DNA from: Bradyrhizobium iriomotense
GTDB taxonomy: Bacteria; Pseudomonadota; Alphaproteobacteria; Rhizobiales; Xanthobacteraceae
Reading direction: 5' to 3'
NCBI RefSeq assembly: GCF_030160715.1
Contig: NZ_BSOW01000018.1
Location: 1 to 64,000, forward strand
DNA: 64,000 nt
Shown piece by piece: positions 34,385-43,409 of this stretch (the stretch's first letter is position 1; every line of letters starts with the position of its first letter). The notes under the pieces were generated by a model, which saw nothing but the letters and a program-made list of their open reading frames with translations, was not told where the DNA came from and ran no database searches. A program made the position numbers and the translations under genes.

Positions 34385-34472
34385 TAGCCCGGATGAGCGA
34401 AGCGATATCCGGGACAGATGCGTCCTTGTAGATGCAAAGTCCCCGCATGTCGCTTCGCTCATGCGGGCTACG
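34385..34472. repeat. Inverted dispersed repeat (CGGATGAGCGAAGCG type)
   Basis: TAGCCCGGATGAGCGAAGCG at the left is answered on the other strand by the right end, CGCTTCGCTCATGCGGGCTA, so the 88-base unit is a large imperfect hairpin between the transporter start and the esterase stop. Similar units are common in Bradyrhizobium intergenic DNA. Confidence 0.7.
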
Positions 34473-34490
34473 ACATCTACGAGATCCTCT

Positions 34491-35438
34491 TCAATCCAAC
34501 TCCCTCAACCATGCGCCGATCTCTGCGGCCGCGACATCGGCCTGCTGCAACAGCTTGCCCATGGTGAAGAAGCCGTGGAATTGGCCGGGGAAGTGGCGAT
34601 AGGCGACGGGCACGCCGGCCTGCCTCAGGCGCTCTGCATAGTCGTGGCCTTCGTCGCGCAAGGGATCGGCGCCGGCGGTCAGCACATAGGCCGGCGGCAG
34701 GCCATTGAGCGTGCCGGCGCGGGCCGGCGAGGCGCGCCAGTCGTGCGCGTCGGCGGCGCCGCTCAGATAATGGTCCCGGAACCAGCGGATGACGGAATGG
34801 GTGAGGAGCAGGCTGGTTTCGGGCTCGCTGTGCGAAGGGTGCGTCATCGCGAAGTCGACGGCGGGATAGATCAGCACCTGGCCTGCGAGGCTGAGGCCAT
34901 TGCCGTCCCGGGCGGCGATGGCGACCACGGCGGCGAGATTACCGCCGGCGCTGTCGCCGCCGACGCTGAGGCGCGCGGCATCGATGCCAAGCGCGCCTGC
35001 ATTCGCGGCGACCCAATGGGTCGCTGCGATGGAGTCGTCGACGGCGGCGGGAAACTTGTGCTCGGGCGCGAGGCGATAGTCGACGGAGATGACGATCAGC
35101 TCGCCCTCGACGGCGAGCTTGCGGGCTGCGACGTCATGGGTGTCGAGATCGCCGATCACCCAGCCGCCGCCATGGAAGAACGCCAGGGCCGGCGATAGAC
35201 CGTCACGTTGGCGCAGTTTCATCGGCACGTAGAGGCGGGCAGGGATCGTGCCGTGCGGCGCCGGAATCGCGAGCGCTTCGACGCGCGCCAGTTCTGGCGG
35301 CTCGGGATTGGTCGCAAAGCGCGCTTGCGAATAATCCGCGCGGGCCTCCGCCGCGGTCAGCGTTTCATAAGGCGCGCGGCCAGCGTCGAGGAACGCCTTG
35401 TAGACGGCGGCGGCATCGGGATCGAGGACGACTGGCAT
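34491..35438 (-). CDS. Alpha/beta hydrolase, hormone-sensitive lipase-like esterase
   Basis: The 315-aa enzyme has the HSL family oxyanion motif HGGGW, nucleophile Ser in GDSAGGNLA, catalytic Asp in TAGADPLRDEG and His in FPGQFHGFF. It should hydrolyse short-chain esters in the cytoplasm. I use the ATG at 35438 (MPVVLDPDAAAVYK), after which the fold starts; the open frame upstream to 36152 is only antisense to the DUF2155 gene. Confidence 0.92.
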   Translation of the reverse strand: MPVVLDPDAAAVYKAFLDAGRAPYETLTAAEARADYSQARFATNPEPPELARVEALAIPAPHGTIPARLYVPMKLRQRDGLSPALAFFHGGGWVIGDLDTHDVAARKLAVEGELIVISVDYRLAPEHKFPAAVDDSIAATHWVAANAGALGIDAARLSVGGDSAGGNLAAVVAIAARDGNGLSLAGQVLIYPAVDFAMTHPSHSEPETSLLLTHSVIRWFRDHYLSGAADAHDWRASPARAGTLNGLPPAYVLTAGADPLRDEGHDYAERLRQAGVPVAYRHFPGQFHGFFTMGKLLQQADVAAAEIGAWLRELD

Positions 35439-35719
35439 GGGGAGGCCTTGCGAGCGATTTGCAGATGACGTCTGGGGTTCGTCTGTCGGAAGCATCCTGG
35501 GACGAGGGGGGAGCCGCGGTCCGTCAGAGCCCGCCGGAAAGGGGGCCGCCGATGCAACTATCCCACCTGATGGGCTGTCTGGCCAGCCGGGGGGCGGGGG
35601 CGAGGGGGAAACCCGCCCTTTCCCCGCCGTATTCGGCGTGTTAACCGGAGGGTCTGCGAGCGGCCGTAACCCCCTGTACAATGCTCGAGAAACCCGATTC
35701 GCTGTTGAAGCCGCGCGAG

Positions 35720-36736
35720 ATGTCTCGAAACCTGATCCTGACCGGCCTTGCGGCGATGTTTGCCGCCACAGCGATGACCGTCTCGCCTCCGGCGCAGGCG
35801 CAGATTGGCACCATTTTCTCCGATCCGCCGCCGCTGCGGCCGCCCGGAAGCATTCCGCGCGGCAACCAGCCGCCGCAGCAGCAGATGCCCGACGACGATG
35901 AGGAGGTGCCGGAGCTGCCGCCGCAGGGCCGCGTGCTGCCGACGCCGAACCGTCGCCAAGGCAATGCACTGCCGGGGCCGGTGGAGACGCAGCCTTTGGC
36001 CCCGCCGCCGGGAACCACCGTCCTGCCGCCGAACCAGCAGCCCTCCATCGCGGTCGCGCCGCCCAACCCTCAAAGCCCACCGCCGCAGCCGGGCGCCAAT
36101 CCGGCGCTGCCGGGCTTGCCGCCCGGGCAGCGCCAACCCAGGGGCACACCACAGAACGGCGTGCCGCAGACGCCGGCGAGCCTTCAGCCGGGCGATGAGG
36201 TCGTCACGGAGCCGCCGGCGCAGAAGATCGTGAACAAGAAGGCGACCTTCTCCGGCCTCGACAAGATCACCGGCCGCATCATCAATTTCGACGAGGAGAT
36301 CGGCGAGACCGTGCAGTTCGGCGCGCTGCGCGTCAAAACCGACGCCTGCTACACGCGACCGGCGACGGAAGCCGCCAACACCGACGCCTTCGTCGAGGTC
36401 GACGAGATCACGCTGCAAGGCGAGGTGAAGCGGATTTTTTCGGGTTGGATGTTCGCGGCAAGCCCAGGCCTGCACGGCGTCGAGCACCCGATCTACGACA
36501 TCTGGCTGACCGACTGCAAAGAGCCGCAGCAGACGATTGCGACAGCAGCGCCGGATCCGGGGAGCAAGCCGGCCACGCCACCGCCGCCGGCACAGAAGAA
36601 GGCCGCACCCAAGCAGGCCGTGCAGCAGCAGCAACGTCCGCCGCAGCCGCCGCCGCAACAGCAGCAGGCGCCGCCTCCTCCGCCGTCGCCGCAACAGCAG
36701 CCGAGCCTCTTCCCGTTCCCGGGCTTCGGCCGGTAG
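35720..36736 (+). CDS. Exported proline/glutamine-rich DUF2155 protein
   Basis: The product has a signal peptide (MSRNLILTGLAAMFAATAMTVSPPAQAQ), a Pro/Gln-rich linker, and a DUF2155 domain at about residues 170-275 (KATFSGLDKITGRIINFDEEIGETVQFGALRVKTDACYTRPATEAANTDAF compressed, with two Cys), followed by another Pro/Gln tail. DUF2155 occurs in alphaproteobacterial cell-envelope proteins, function unknown. The start is uncertain: ATG 35681 adds 13 residues before the signal peptide and has no ribosome site either. It lies opposite the esterase. Confidence 0.85.
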   Translation: MSRNLILTGLAAMFAATAMTVSPPAQAQIGTIFSDPPPLRPPGSIPRGNQPPQQQMPDDDEEVPELPPQGRVLPTPNRRQGNALPGPVETQPLAPPPGTTVLPPNQQPSIAVAPPNPQSPPPQPGANPALPGLPPGQRQPRGTPQNGVPQTPASLQPGDEVVTEPPAQKIVNKKATFSGLDKITGRIINFDEEIGETVQFGALRVKTDACYTRPATEAANTDAFVEVDEITLQGEVKRIFSGWMFAASPGLHGVEHPIYDIWLTDCKEPQQTIATAAPDPGSKPATPPPPAQKKAAPKQAVQQQQRPPQPPPQQQQAPPPPPSPQQQPSLFPFPGFGR

Positions 36737-36745
36737 GCCAGAATC

Positions 36746-36865
36746 CTAAAGCGCGATGAATCATCATCGCGCTTTAGATTATTGTTTGAGCATGATCTCC
36801 GCGCAAACGCGTTCCGCATTTGTCGCGAGGGAAAGCCGTTTCACGCTTTTCCGGATCATGCTCTA
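36746..36865. repeat. Dispersed palindromic repeat, copy 2 (inverted)
   Basis: This copy runs CTAAAGCGCGATGAATCATC...TTCCGGATCATGCTCTA, the reverse of copy 1 at 25372-25475. Its last three bases are the stop codon of aat read on the minus strand, so the repeat forms the very end of that gene. Confidence 0.8.
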
Positions 36866-37540
36866 TTGCCGAGAGGCGATGATCTCGAGCGCGTGCGCGC
36901 CCGGGATCGCGTCCCCGGGCAACTTCAGGAAATCGGCGGCATCGCCCGCCAGCGCCTTGTCGAGCAGGGCGGTATAGCGGCGCCTGGAAATCTCCGTCGC
37001 CCCGAAGCTGCGCAGATGCTCGGTGACATATTGCGTGTCGAGCAGCTCGAAGCCGCCGTGGATGAGGCGCGCCACCAGATGCACCAGCGCGACCTTCGAG
37101 GCATCGCGCGCGGTGTGAAACATGCTCTCGCCGAAGAAGGCGCGTCCCAGGCTCACGCCATAGAGCCCGCCGACGAGCTCGTCGCCCTGCCAAGCCTCGA
37201 CGCTGTGGCAGTGGCCGAGCTCGTGCAGGCCGCCATAGAGGTCGCGGATGCGCTTGTTGATCCAGGTGTCCTCGCGTCCGACCTGCGGCGCGGCGCAGCC
37301 GGCGATCGTCGCCTTGAAGGCGGCGTTGACGGTGACGCGAAAGACATCGGAGCGCACGGTGCGTGCAAGGCGCGAGGCGACGCGAAATCCGTCGAGCGGG
37401 ATCACGCCGCGCATCTCCGGCTCGACCCAGAACAGCGTCGGATCATCGGCGCTCTCGGCCATCGGAAAGATGCCGCAGGCGTAGGCCCGCAGCAGCACGG
37501 CGGGGGTGATTTCAGACGAGGCGGAGTCGCGCGCAGTCAT
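36863..37540 (-). CDS. aat: Leucyl/phenylalanyl-tRNA-protein transferase
   Basis: A 225-aa L/F-transferase, which adds Leu or Phe to proteins with basic N-termini and so marks them for ClpS/ClpAP. Family motifs: LLRAYACGIFPM, FWVEPEMRGVIPL, TWINKRIRDLYGGLHELGHCHSVEAW, GGLYGVSLGRAFFGESMFH. The ATG at 37540 (MTARDSASS) is preferred to the GTG at 37549. The TAG stop coincides with the first bases of the dispersed repeat, which may have trimmed or replaced the original C-terminus. Confidence 0.95.
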   Translation of the reverse strand: MTARDSASSEITPAVLLRAYACGIFPMAESADDPTLFWVEPEMRGVIPLDGFRVASRLARTVRSDVFRVTVNAAFKATIAGCAAPQVGREDTWINKRIRDLYGGLHELGHCHSVEAWQGDELVGGLYGVSLGRAFFGESMFHTARDASKVALVHLVARLIHGGFELLDTQYVTEHLRSFGATEISRRRYTALLDKALAGDAADFLKLPGDAIPGAHALEIIASRQ

Positions 37541-37601
37541 GCCCGGCACATTAGCAGGATCGTGGCAGCCTTGCGATGGGGTCGATGCGAGGCTGCGGGC
37601 G

Positions 37602-38693
37602 TCAGCTCGCGGCGGCGTTGGTCGTCGTGCTCGATGGCGTGGGCACGCGGCGGAACTTCAGCAGGATCTTCGTGCCGGCGTGATCCGGATCGCGTTCGAC
37701 GGTAGCGTCGAGCTTGGAGGCCATCGCCGCGACGATGCGCTGGCCCATCCCGGTCGAGCGCGGATCGGCCTTGGCATTGTCGCCCACGCCATTGTCGGCG
37801 ATCGACAGCACGAGATCCTCGCCCTGCGAGGTCAGCTCGACGTGAATGGGGCCGGCGCCGTCAGGGTAGGCGTATTTCACCGCATTCATGACGAGCTCGT
37901 TGACGATGATGCCGACCGCGACCGCGCGGTCCGGATCGATCTCGATCGGCTCGGCCTTTAGCGTCAGGCGCGACATCCGGTTGCCCTCGGCCGAGCGACG
38001 GAGGTCCTCGAGCAGGGAGTCCAGATACTGGTTCAGGACGACGCTCTTCAGATCCTGCGAGGTGTAGAGGCGGCGGTGCACCTGCGCGACCGCGGCGACG
38101 CGGCCCATCGCATTGGTCAGGGCGGCCTTGACCTCCTCCTGTCCGGCCGAGCTCGCCTGCAAATGCAGAAGCGAGGCGATGATCTGGAGCGAGTTGCCGA
38201 CGCGGTGGTTGACCTCGCGCAGCAACATCTCGCGTTCGGCGGCAAGCGCCGCGTAGCGGTCGCGCGAGGCGTGGATTTCGGCTTCCGCCTCCTCGCGCGC
38301 CTTCTGGAGCTCGGCCTGGCGCAGCGCGCCGTCGGCCGCGACATGCAGCAGCGGGATGAAGTCGCCCTTGACGTCCTTGACGAGGTAGTCGGCTGCGCCC
38401 GCCTTCAGCGCGGTGACGGCAATGCTGGAATCCTGCGACGCCGTGACGAAGACGACCGGCGGGGCATCCGGAATCGCCATGATCTGTTCGAGCGTCTCGA
38501 GACCGTCGAGGCCGGGCATGTACTGGTCGAGCGCCACGACATCGATACCGCCCCGCAGGATGCATTCGAGGCCTTCCTCGCCGCTCGCGGCATGCATGAC
38601 CTTGTAGCCGCGGCGCGAGAGGCCGCGTTCGACGAGGCGCGCCAGCGCGTCGTCGTCGTCGATATAGAGCAGGGTCGGCGTGGTCAGGTTCAT
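37602..38693 (-). CDS. Receiver domain fused to HisKA_2/HWE-type histidine kinase
   Basis: The 363-aa protein has a receiver (YIDDDDALARLVE, phosphoacceptor in VVALDQYMPGLDG, KDVKG), a coiled linker, then a HisKA_2-like kinase with VNHRVGNSLQIIASLLHLQ and an ATP lid (NELVMNAVKYAYPDG, SIADNGVG). Kinases of this kind often act in the alphaproteobacterial general stress response. Its ATG overlaps the single receiver gene upstream by four bases. It is the last gene in a kinase, receiver, receiver-kinase operon. Confidence 0.9.
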   Translation of the reverse strand: MNLTTPTLLYIDDDDALARLVERGLSRRGYKVMHAASGEEGLECILRGGIDVVALDQYMPGLDGLETLEQIMAIPDAPPVVFVTASQDSSIAVTALKAGAADYLVKDVKGDFIPLLHVAADGALRQAELQKAREEAEAEIHASRDRYAALAAEREMLLREVNHRVGNSLQIIASLLHLQASSAGQEEVKAALTNAMGRVAAVAQVHRRLYTSQDLKSVVLNQYLDSLLEDLRRSAEGNRMSRLTLKAEPIEIDPDRAVAVGIIVNELVMNAVKYAYPDGAGPIHVELTSQGEDLVLSIADNGVGDNAKADPRSTGMGQRIVAAMASKLDATVERDPDHAGTKILLKFRRVPTPSSTTTNAAAS

Positions 38694-39130
38694 GTTGCGG
38701 CTGAGGGGACCTGGATGACGGAGAAGAATAGCCCGAGCTGACGGATCGCGTTGGCAAAATTCTCGTAATTGACCGGCTTTGTGATGTAGACGTTGCAGCC
38801 GAGCTCGTAGCAGCGCTTGATCTCCTGGGAGTCGTCGGTGGTGGTCAGCACAACCACCGGAGAGGCCTTCAGGTGCTTGTTCTCCTTGATCCGCCTCAGG
38901 ATCTCGATCCCGGTCATGTCGGGCAGGTTGAGATCGAGCAGGATCAGCAGGGCATTGCCTTTCTGGACCAGGCCGGAGCCGTCAGCGCCGAACAGATAGT
39001 GGGTGGCGTCCGTGCCGTTGCGGAACGGCAAGATCGGGTTGTTTACCCCGGAGCGGCGGATATTGCGTTCGATGAGGCGGGCGTGCCCTTCGTCGTCCTC
39101 GATCATGATGATGGTGACGGGCTGGGTCAT
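38690..39130 (-). CDS. Single-domain response regulator (Rcp1-like)
   Basis: A 146-aa receiver of the Rcp1 sort: MIEDDEGHARLIERN, acceptor Asp in LILLDLNLPDMTG, VVLTTTDD and YITKPVNYENF. The extended loop RRSGVNNPILPFRNGTDATHYLFG is usual for partners of phytochrome-like kinases. The ATG at 39130 overlaps the preceding kinase gene's stop (ATGA), and its own end overlaps the next start, so all three are cotranslated. Confidence 0.92.
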   Translation of the reverse strand: MTQPVTIIMIEDDEGHARLIERNIRRSGVNNPILPFRNGTDATHYLFGADGSGLVQKGNALLILLDLNLPDMTGIEILRRIKENKHLKASPVVVLTTTDDSQEIKRCYELGCNVYITKPVNYENFANAIRQLGLFFSVIQVPSAAT

Positions 39131-40686
39131 TGTTCTGCGTTCCGCTTGCTGACGTTCCACTTGATCGGCAGCGTTATCGTGAAGGTGCTGCCGACGTTGA
39201 GTTCGGAGGAGACCGACATCGTGCCGCCGAGCCGGCGCACCAGCGCGCGGACGTGGGCAAGGCCGATGCCCTGGCCCGGCTTGTCCTGGAGGCCGGCGCG
39301 GCGGAACAGATCGAAGATGCGCTGGTGATCCTTCGGGTCGATGCCGCGGCCATTGTCGCTGATCTCGAAGATCGCATAGCCGAGCTTGGTGCGGCCGCGC
39401 AGCACGATCTCGCCGGGAACGCCGGTCTTGAGATACTTGATGGCGTTGTCGATCAGGTTGGAGAAGATCTGCTCCAGCGCAAGCCGGTCGCTCACGATAT
39501 CGGGCAACTCGCCGACGCGGATTACGGCCTCCGCCTCGGCAGCCTGATGCGCTACTGTCGTCACGATCGCCTCGATCAGCTCGCCCGTGTCGATCCTGAC
39601 CGGCTCGAATTCGCGCCGGCCCTCGCGGGTGAGGTTGAGGATCGCCGAGATCAGGCGGTCCATCTTGCCGATCGAGGATTTGATGAAGCCGAGCGCCTCG
39701 GAAAAGTCCTGCGAGAGCTGCTTGTCCGGCCCCTCCAGCGCGATTCCCGCCGGCTCGTTCGTCGCCAGCGACGGACCGTCCGCCGGGACGTGGGTGAGGC
39801 TGCCGATGCGCCGGAAGATGTCGCTGCCCAATTCCTCGAGCTCGCTGGTGAAGCCCATGATGTTGACCAACGGCGAGCGCAGGTCGTGGCTCACGATATA
39901 GGCAAAGCGCTGGATCTCGTTGTTGGCTTCGCGCAAGTCTGCGGTGCGTTCGTCGACGGTGGCCTCGAGATTGAGGTTGGCATCGCGCAGGCGCGCCTCC
40001 GCCTCGTCGCGGATGGCTGCCGAGCGCCGCACCAGCCAGATCGAGAGCAGCGCGAGCACCACGACGAGGCCGGAGCCGACGCCGGTCAGCGATGCTGCCA
40101 GCGTCTGGCTGTTGTTGGCATTGGCCGAGCGGAGTGCGAATAATCGCTGCTCCTCGCGGAGCATGGCATCCGCGGCGTCGCGGATGGCGCCGGTCGTGTT
40201 GCCGGTGGCCGCTTCACGCACGAGCACGGTGGCGCTCGCGAAGTCGCCCTGCTGGATGAAATTCATCTCGCGCGCGAACTGGTCGCGCCTGGCTTCGATC
40301 GCCGGTCGCAGCTTGTTGACGTTTTCTGCCTGCACCGGATTATCTCTGGTCAGCTCAGCGAGCCTGTCGAGATGCGGCACGATCGCCGCCACCGCGGCCT
40401 GGTGGTCGGTCCAGATTTCCGGCACGCGCGTGAGGAGAAATCCGCTCGCACTGCTCTCGGCGCGCCGGATTTCGAGGAGCAGTGCATGAACCTGGTTCTC
40501 CACCTCGATGGTGTGAATGACCGAGGCGTTGTCGTCGCGCGCCTTGTTGACGAGGTAGACCGAGCCGGCGCTGATGACCGTCAGCACCAGGAGTCCCGCC
40601 GCGAACAGCAGGATCTGCCAAAGTGCGCGCCGCCGTCTCAGGTCAGGCGTAACGCCAATTCCCGTTCCGACCTTAAGAATCTCCAC
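39127..40686 (-). CDS. CHASE3-domain membrane histidine kinase
   Basis: A 519-aa sensor: membrane helix at about 24-46, a CHASE3-like helical periplasmic domain (VIHTIEVENQVHALLLEIRRAESSASGF compressed), second helix at about 200-218, coiled linker, HisKA with FAYIVSHDLRSPLVNIMGF, HATPase with NLIDNAIKYL, ISDNGRGI and GQGIGLAHVRALV. The start is a GTG at 40686 with GGGGGA immediately ahead. It is the input kinase of the three-gene operon. Confidence 0.9.
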   Translation of the reverse strand: MEILKVGTGIGVTPDLRRRRALWQILLFAAGLLVLTVISAGSVYLVNKARDDNASVIHTIEVENQVHALLLEIRRAESSASGFLLTRVPEIWTDHQAAVAAIVPHLDRLAELTRDNPVQAENVNKLRPAIEARRDQFAREMNFIQQGDFASATVLVREAATGNTTGAIRDAADAMLREEQRLFALRSANANNSQTLAASLTGVGSGLVVVLALLSIWLVRRSAAIRDEAEARLRDANLNLEATVDERTADLREANNEIQRFAYIVSHDLRSPLVNIMGFTSELEELGSDIFRRIGSLTHVPADGPSLATNEPAGIALEGPDKQLSQDFSEALGFIKSSIGKMDRLISAILNLTREGRREFEPVRIDTGELIEAIVTTVAHQAAEAEAVIRVGELPDIVSDRLALEQIFSNLIDNAIKYLKTGVPGEIVLRGRTKLGYAIFEISDNGRGIDPKDHQRIFDLFRRAGLQDKPGQGIGLAHVRALVRRLGGTMSVSSELNVGSTFTITLPIKWNVSKRNAEQ

Positions 40687-40760
40687 TCCCCCGTGCAGAA
40701 AACCCGCCGATAACGCCGCAAGCAGCGTTCGGTTCCATAGCAGGGGAAGGATGGGGGCTG

Positions 40761-42110
40761 CTAGTTGCCGGACTGGCCGGCCAGGTACTGTTCCAGCCAG
40801 TGGATGTGGTAGTCGCCGTTGATGATGGCGTCTTCGCGCACCAGTGCGCGGAACAGCGGCAGCGTCGTCTCGATGCCGTCGACCACCATCTCATCCAGCG
40901 CCCGGCGCAGACGCATCAGGCACTCGGTGCGCGTCTTGCCGTGCACGATCAACTTGCCGACGAGGGAATCGTAATAGGGCGGGATCGTGTAGCCCTGATA
41001 GACCGCGGAATCGATCCGCACGCCGAGACCCCCGGGCGGGTGGTACTGGAGAATCCGGCCGGGCGAGGGCCGAAAGGTCTGCGGGTTCTCCGCATTGATG
41101 CGGCACTCGATCGCGTGCCCGATGATCTGGATCTCCTCCTGCTTCGCCGGCAGGTCGCCGCCGGCGGCAATGCGGATCTGCTCCAGCACGAGGTCGATGT
41201 CGGTGATGCTCTCGGTGACGGGATGCTCGACCTGGATGCGCGTGTTCATCTCGATGAAGTAGAACTCGCCGTCTTCGTAGAGGAACTCGATGGTGCCGAC
41301 GCCGAGATATTTCATCTCGCGCATCGCCTTCGCGCAGGTTTCGCCGATCTTGGCACGCGCGGCTGCGGAGAGGACGGGCGAGGGGCCTTCCTCCCAGACC
41401 TTCTGGTGACGGCGTTGCAGCGAGCAGTCGCGTTCGCCGAGATGGATCGCGCCGCCACGGCCGTCGCCGAGGATCTGGATCTCGATGTGGCGCGGCTTCT
41501 GCAGGTATTTTTCCAGGTAAACGGACGCGTCACCGAAGGCGGATCTCGCCTCGTTGGCAGCCGTCGACAGCGCCAGCACGAGGTCAGCCTCGCTGTGCGC
41601 GACCTTCATGCCGCGGCCACCGCCGCCGGCGGCAGCCTTCACCAGCACGGGGAAGCCGATCTCCTTCGCGATCGCCATCGCATCGTCATTGGGACCGACC
41701 GCGCCGTCGGAGCCGGGCACCACGGGGATGCCGAGGCGCTTGGCGGTCTTCTTGGCCTCGATCTTGTCGCCCATCAGGCGAATGTGCTCGGCCTTCGGGC
41801 CGATGAAATGCAGATTGTGCTCGGAGAGGATTTCCGCAAAGCGCGCATTTTCCGACAGGAAGCCGTAGCCCGGATGCACCGCATCGGCGCCGGTGATCTC
41901 GCAGGCCGCGAGCAGCGCGGGAACGTTGAGATAGCTGTCCTTCGACTGCGGCGGCCCGATGCACACGCTCTCGTCGGAGAGGCGGACATGCATCGCATCG
42001 GCGTCGGCGGTGGAGTGCACGGCGACGGTCGCGATCCCGAGCTCCTTGCAGGCCCGCAGGATGCGAAGGGCGATCTCGCCGCGATTGGCTATGAGGATCT
42101 TGTCGAACAT
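40761..42110 (-). CDS. accC: Acetyl-CoA carboxylase, biotin carboxylase subunit
   Basis: The 449-aa enzyme carboxylates biotin on AccB with ATP and bicarbonate, the first step of fatty acid synthesis. Motifs: MFDKILIANRGEIALRILRACKELG, HPGYGFLSENARFAE, the ATP-grasp glycine loop KAAAGGGGRGMKV, EMNTRIQVEHPVTE with the catalytic Arg, and the C-terminal RPSPGRI. It follows accB on the same strand with a repeat between them. Confidence 0.97.
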   Translation of the reverse strand: MFDKILIANRGEIALRILRACKELGIATVAVHSTADADAMHVRLSDESVCIGPPQSKDSYLNVPALLAACEITGADAVHPGYGFLSENARFAEILSEHNLHFIGPKAEHIRLMGDKIEAKKTAKRLGIPVVPGSDGAVGPNDDAMAIAKEIGFPVLVKAAAGGGGRGMKVAHSEADLVLALSTAANEARSAFGDASVYLEKYLQKPRHIEIQILGDGRGGAIHLGERDCSLQRRHQKVWEEGPSPVLSAAARAKIGETCAKAMREMKYLGVGTIEFLYEDGEFYFIEMNTRIQVEHPVTESITDIDLVLEQIRIAAGGDLPAKQEEIQIIGHAIECRINAENPQTFRPSPGRILQYHPPGGLGVRIDSAVYQGYTIPPYYDSLVGKLIVHGKTRTECLMRLRRALDEMVVDGIETTLPLFRALVREDAIINGDYHIHWLEQYLAGQSGN

Positions 42111-42119
42111 TGTGTCCTG

Positions 42120-42192
42120 CAGCGAATGGCGAGTGGCGAATAGCGAGTAGTGAACGGCAAAACCATTCGCAATTCGCTACTCCCCATTCGCG
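42120..42192. repeat. Palindromic repeat between accB and accC
   Basis: GCGAATGGCGAGTGGCGAATAGCGAGTAG is followed by an inverted counterpart ATTCGCAATTCGCTACTCCCCATTCGCG, so the spacer between accB and accC folds on itself. The GCGAATAGCGAGTAG type of unit is a further dispersed repeat style and may affect the ratio of the two subunits. Confidence 0.6.
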
Positions 42193-42678
42193 TCACTCAA
42201 TAATAACCAGCGGCTCGCCGAACTCGACCGGCTGGCTGTCCTCGACCAGGATCTGCGTCACGGTTCCGGCGCGCGGCGAGGGGATCTGGTTCATGGTCTT
42301 CATCGCCTCGATGATGAGGAGCGTCTGACCGACCGAGACCTTGGAGCCGACCTCGATGAAAGGCTTTGCGCCCGGCTCCGGCGCCCAATAGGCGGTGCCG
42401 ACCATCGGCGAGGTGACGGCGCCGGGATGCTTGGAGAGATCCGCCGGCGCAGCGGTCGCAGTCGCCGCGGCAACTGCCGCGACGGGAGCCGCGATGACCG
42501 ACGTCGGCACGGCCGCGGCAACGCTGATGTTGCGCGCGACACGCAAGCGAAGTCCTGCGCGTTCGATCTCGATCTCCGTGAGGCTCGTCTCGTCGAGCAA
42601 GGTCGCGAGCTCACGAATGAGCGCGGAATCCTCGCTGGAAAACTTTGCGGCTGCTTTATCGTCTGGCTGGCGCGCCAT
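42193..42678 (-). CDS. accB: Acetyl-CoA carboxylase, biotin carboxyl carrier protein
   Basis: The 161-aa BCCP has an N-terminal helical region (SALIRELATLLDETSLTEIEIE), an Ala/Pro-rich flexible linker at about 52-82, and a biotinyl domain with the EAMKTM motif; Lys126 carries the biotin. It shuttles carboxybiotin between AccC and the carboxyltransferase. The true start is the ATG at 42678 (MARQPDDKAA). It lies between aroQ and accC, a common alphaproteobacterial order. Confidence 0.96.
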   Translation of the reverse strand: MARQPDDKAAAKFSSEDSALIRELATLLDETSLTEIEIERAGLRLRVARNISVAAAVPTSVIAAPVAAVAAATATAAPADLSKHPGAVTSPMVGTAYWAPEPGAKPFIEVGSKVSVGQTLLIIEAMKTMNQIPSPRAGTVTQILVEDSQPVEFGEPLVIIE

Positions 42679-42715
42679 GATCTCTAATCCGAACCTTCTG
42701 TTTGATAGGGGTGCG

Positions 42716-43180
42716 TCAGGCTTTGGTGATGCCGAGCTTGGCGGCAAGCCCCTGGATCGCGAGGCGGTAGCCCTCGATGCCGAAGCCGCACAGCGACGCG
42801 AACGCGGCGCGCGCGGTGTAGGAATGGTGGCGAAAACTCTCGCGGGCATGGATGTTGGTGACGTGCACCTCGACGGTCGGAATCTGCACCGCGAGCAGCG
42901 CATCGTGCAGGGCGATCGAGGTGTGCGAATAGCCGCCGGCATTGATGATGATCCCGGCCATCTTGCGTCCATGTGCCTCGTGGATGAAGTCGATCAGCTC
43001 GCCCTCGCGGTTGGACTGCCGGCAGTCGGCCTTGAGTCCGAACTGCGCTGCAGTGTCCCGGCAGAGCTTCTCGACATCGGCGAGAGTCGCGTGCCCGTAT
43101 TTTTCCGGTTCGCGCGTCCCCAGCATGTTGAGGTTCGGCCCGTTGAGGACGAGGATCGTGTCGGTCGCAGGTTCAGCCAT
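42716..43180 (-). CDS. aroQ: Type II 3-dehydroquinate dehydratase
   Basis: A 154-aa type II dehydroquinase, third step of the shikimate pathway: LNGPNLNMLGTREPEKYG with the catalytic Tyr, QSNREGELIDFIHEA, INAGGYSHTSIALHDAL and EVHVTNIHARESFRHHSY. The ATG at 43180 (MAEPATDTI) gives the normal length. It heads aroQ-accB-accC, 37 bases before accB. Confidence 0.95.
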   Translation of the reverse strand: MAEPATDTILVLNGPNLNMLGTREPEKYGHATLADVEKLCRDTAAQFGLKADCRQSNREGELIDFIHEAHGRKMAGIIINAGGYSHTSIALHDALLAVQIPTVEVHVTNIHARESFRHHSYTARAAFASLCGFGIEGYRLAIQGLAAKLGITKA

Positions 43181-43361
43181 TGAAATCCCGGCAGGTGCTT
43201 TGGCGGAGGTGGCGGGGGTTATAGGTAACAAAGGGCGTTAGGGGAAGCCTTGAAGGACCTCCCATGGGGTCTCAGATAGCTCATCCGGACTGCAAAAAGC
43301 TGTGCGGAAGCCACGGAAATTGCTTGTTAACCAGTCCAAAGCATGGCTGCCGGCCCAAAGC

Positions 43362-43389
43362 AAAGGGCGGGCATTGCTGCCCGCCCTGG
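43362..43389 (-). terminator. Terminator of the DUF1236 gene
   Basis: GGGCGGGCA and TGCCCGCCC pair across TTGC, followed on the minus strand by TTTGCTTT. It starts about 20 bases past the DUF1236 gene stop. Confidence 0.7.
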
Positions 43390-43409
43390 AGGGTGATGGC
43401 GGCTGGTCC

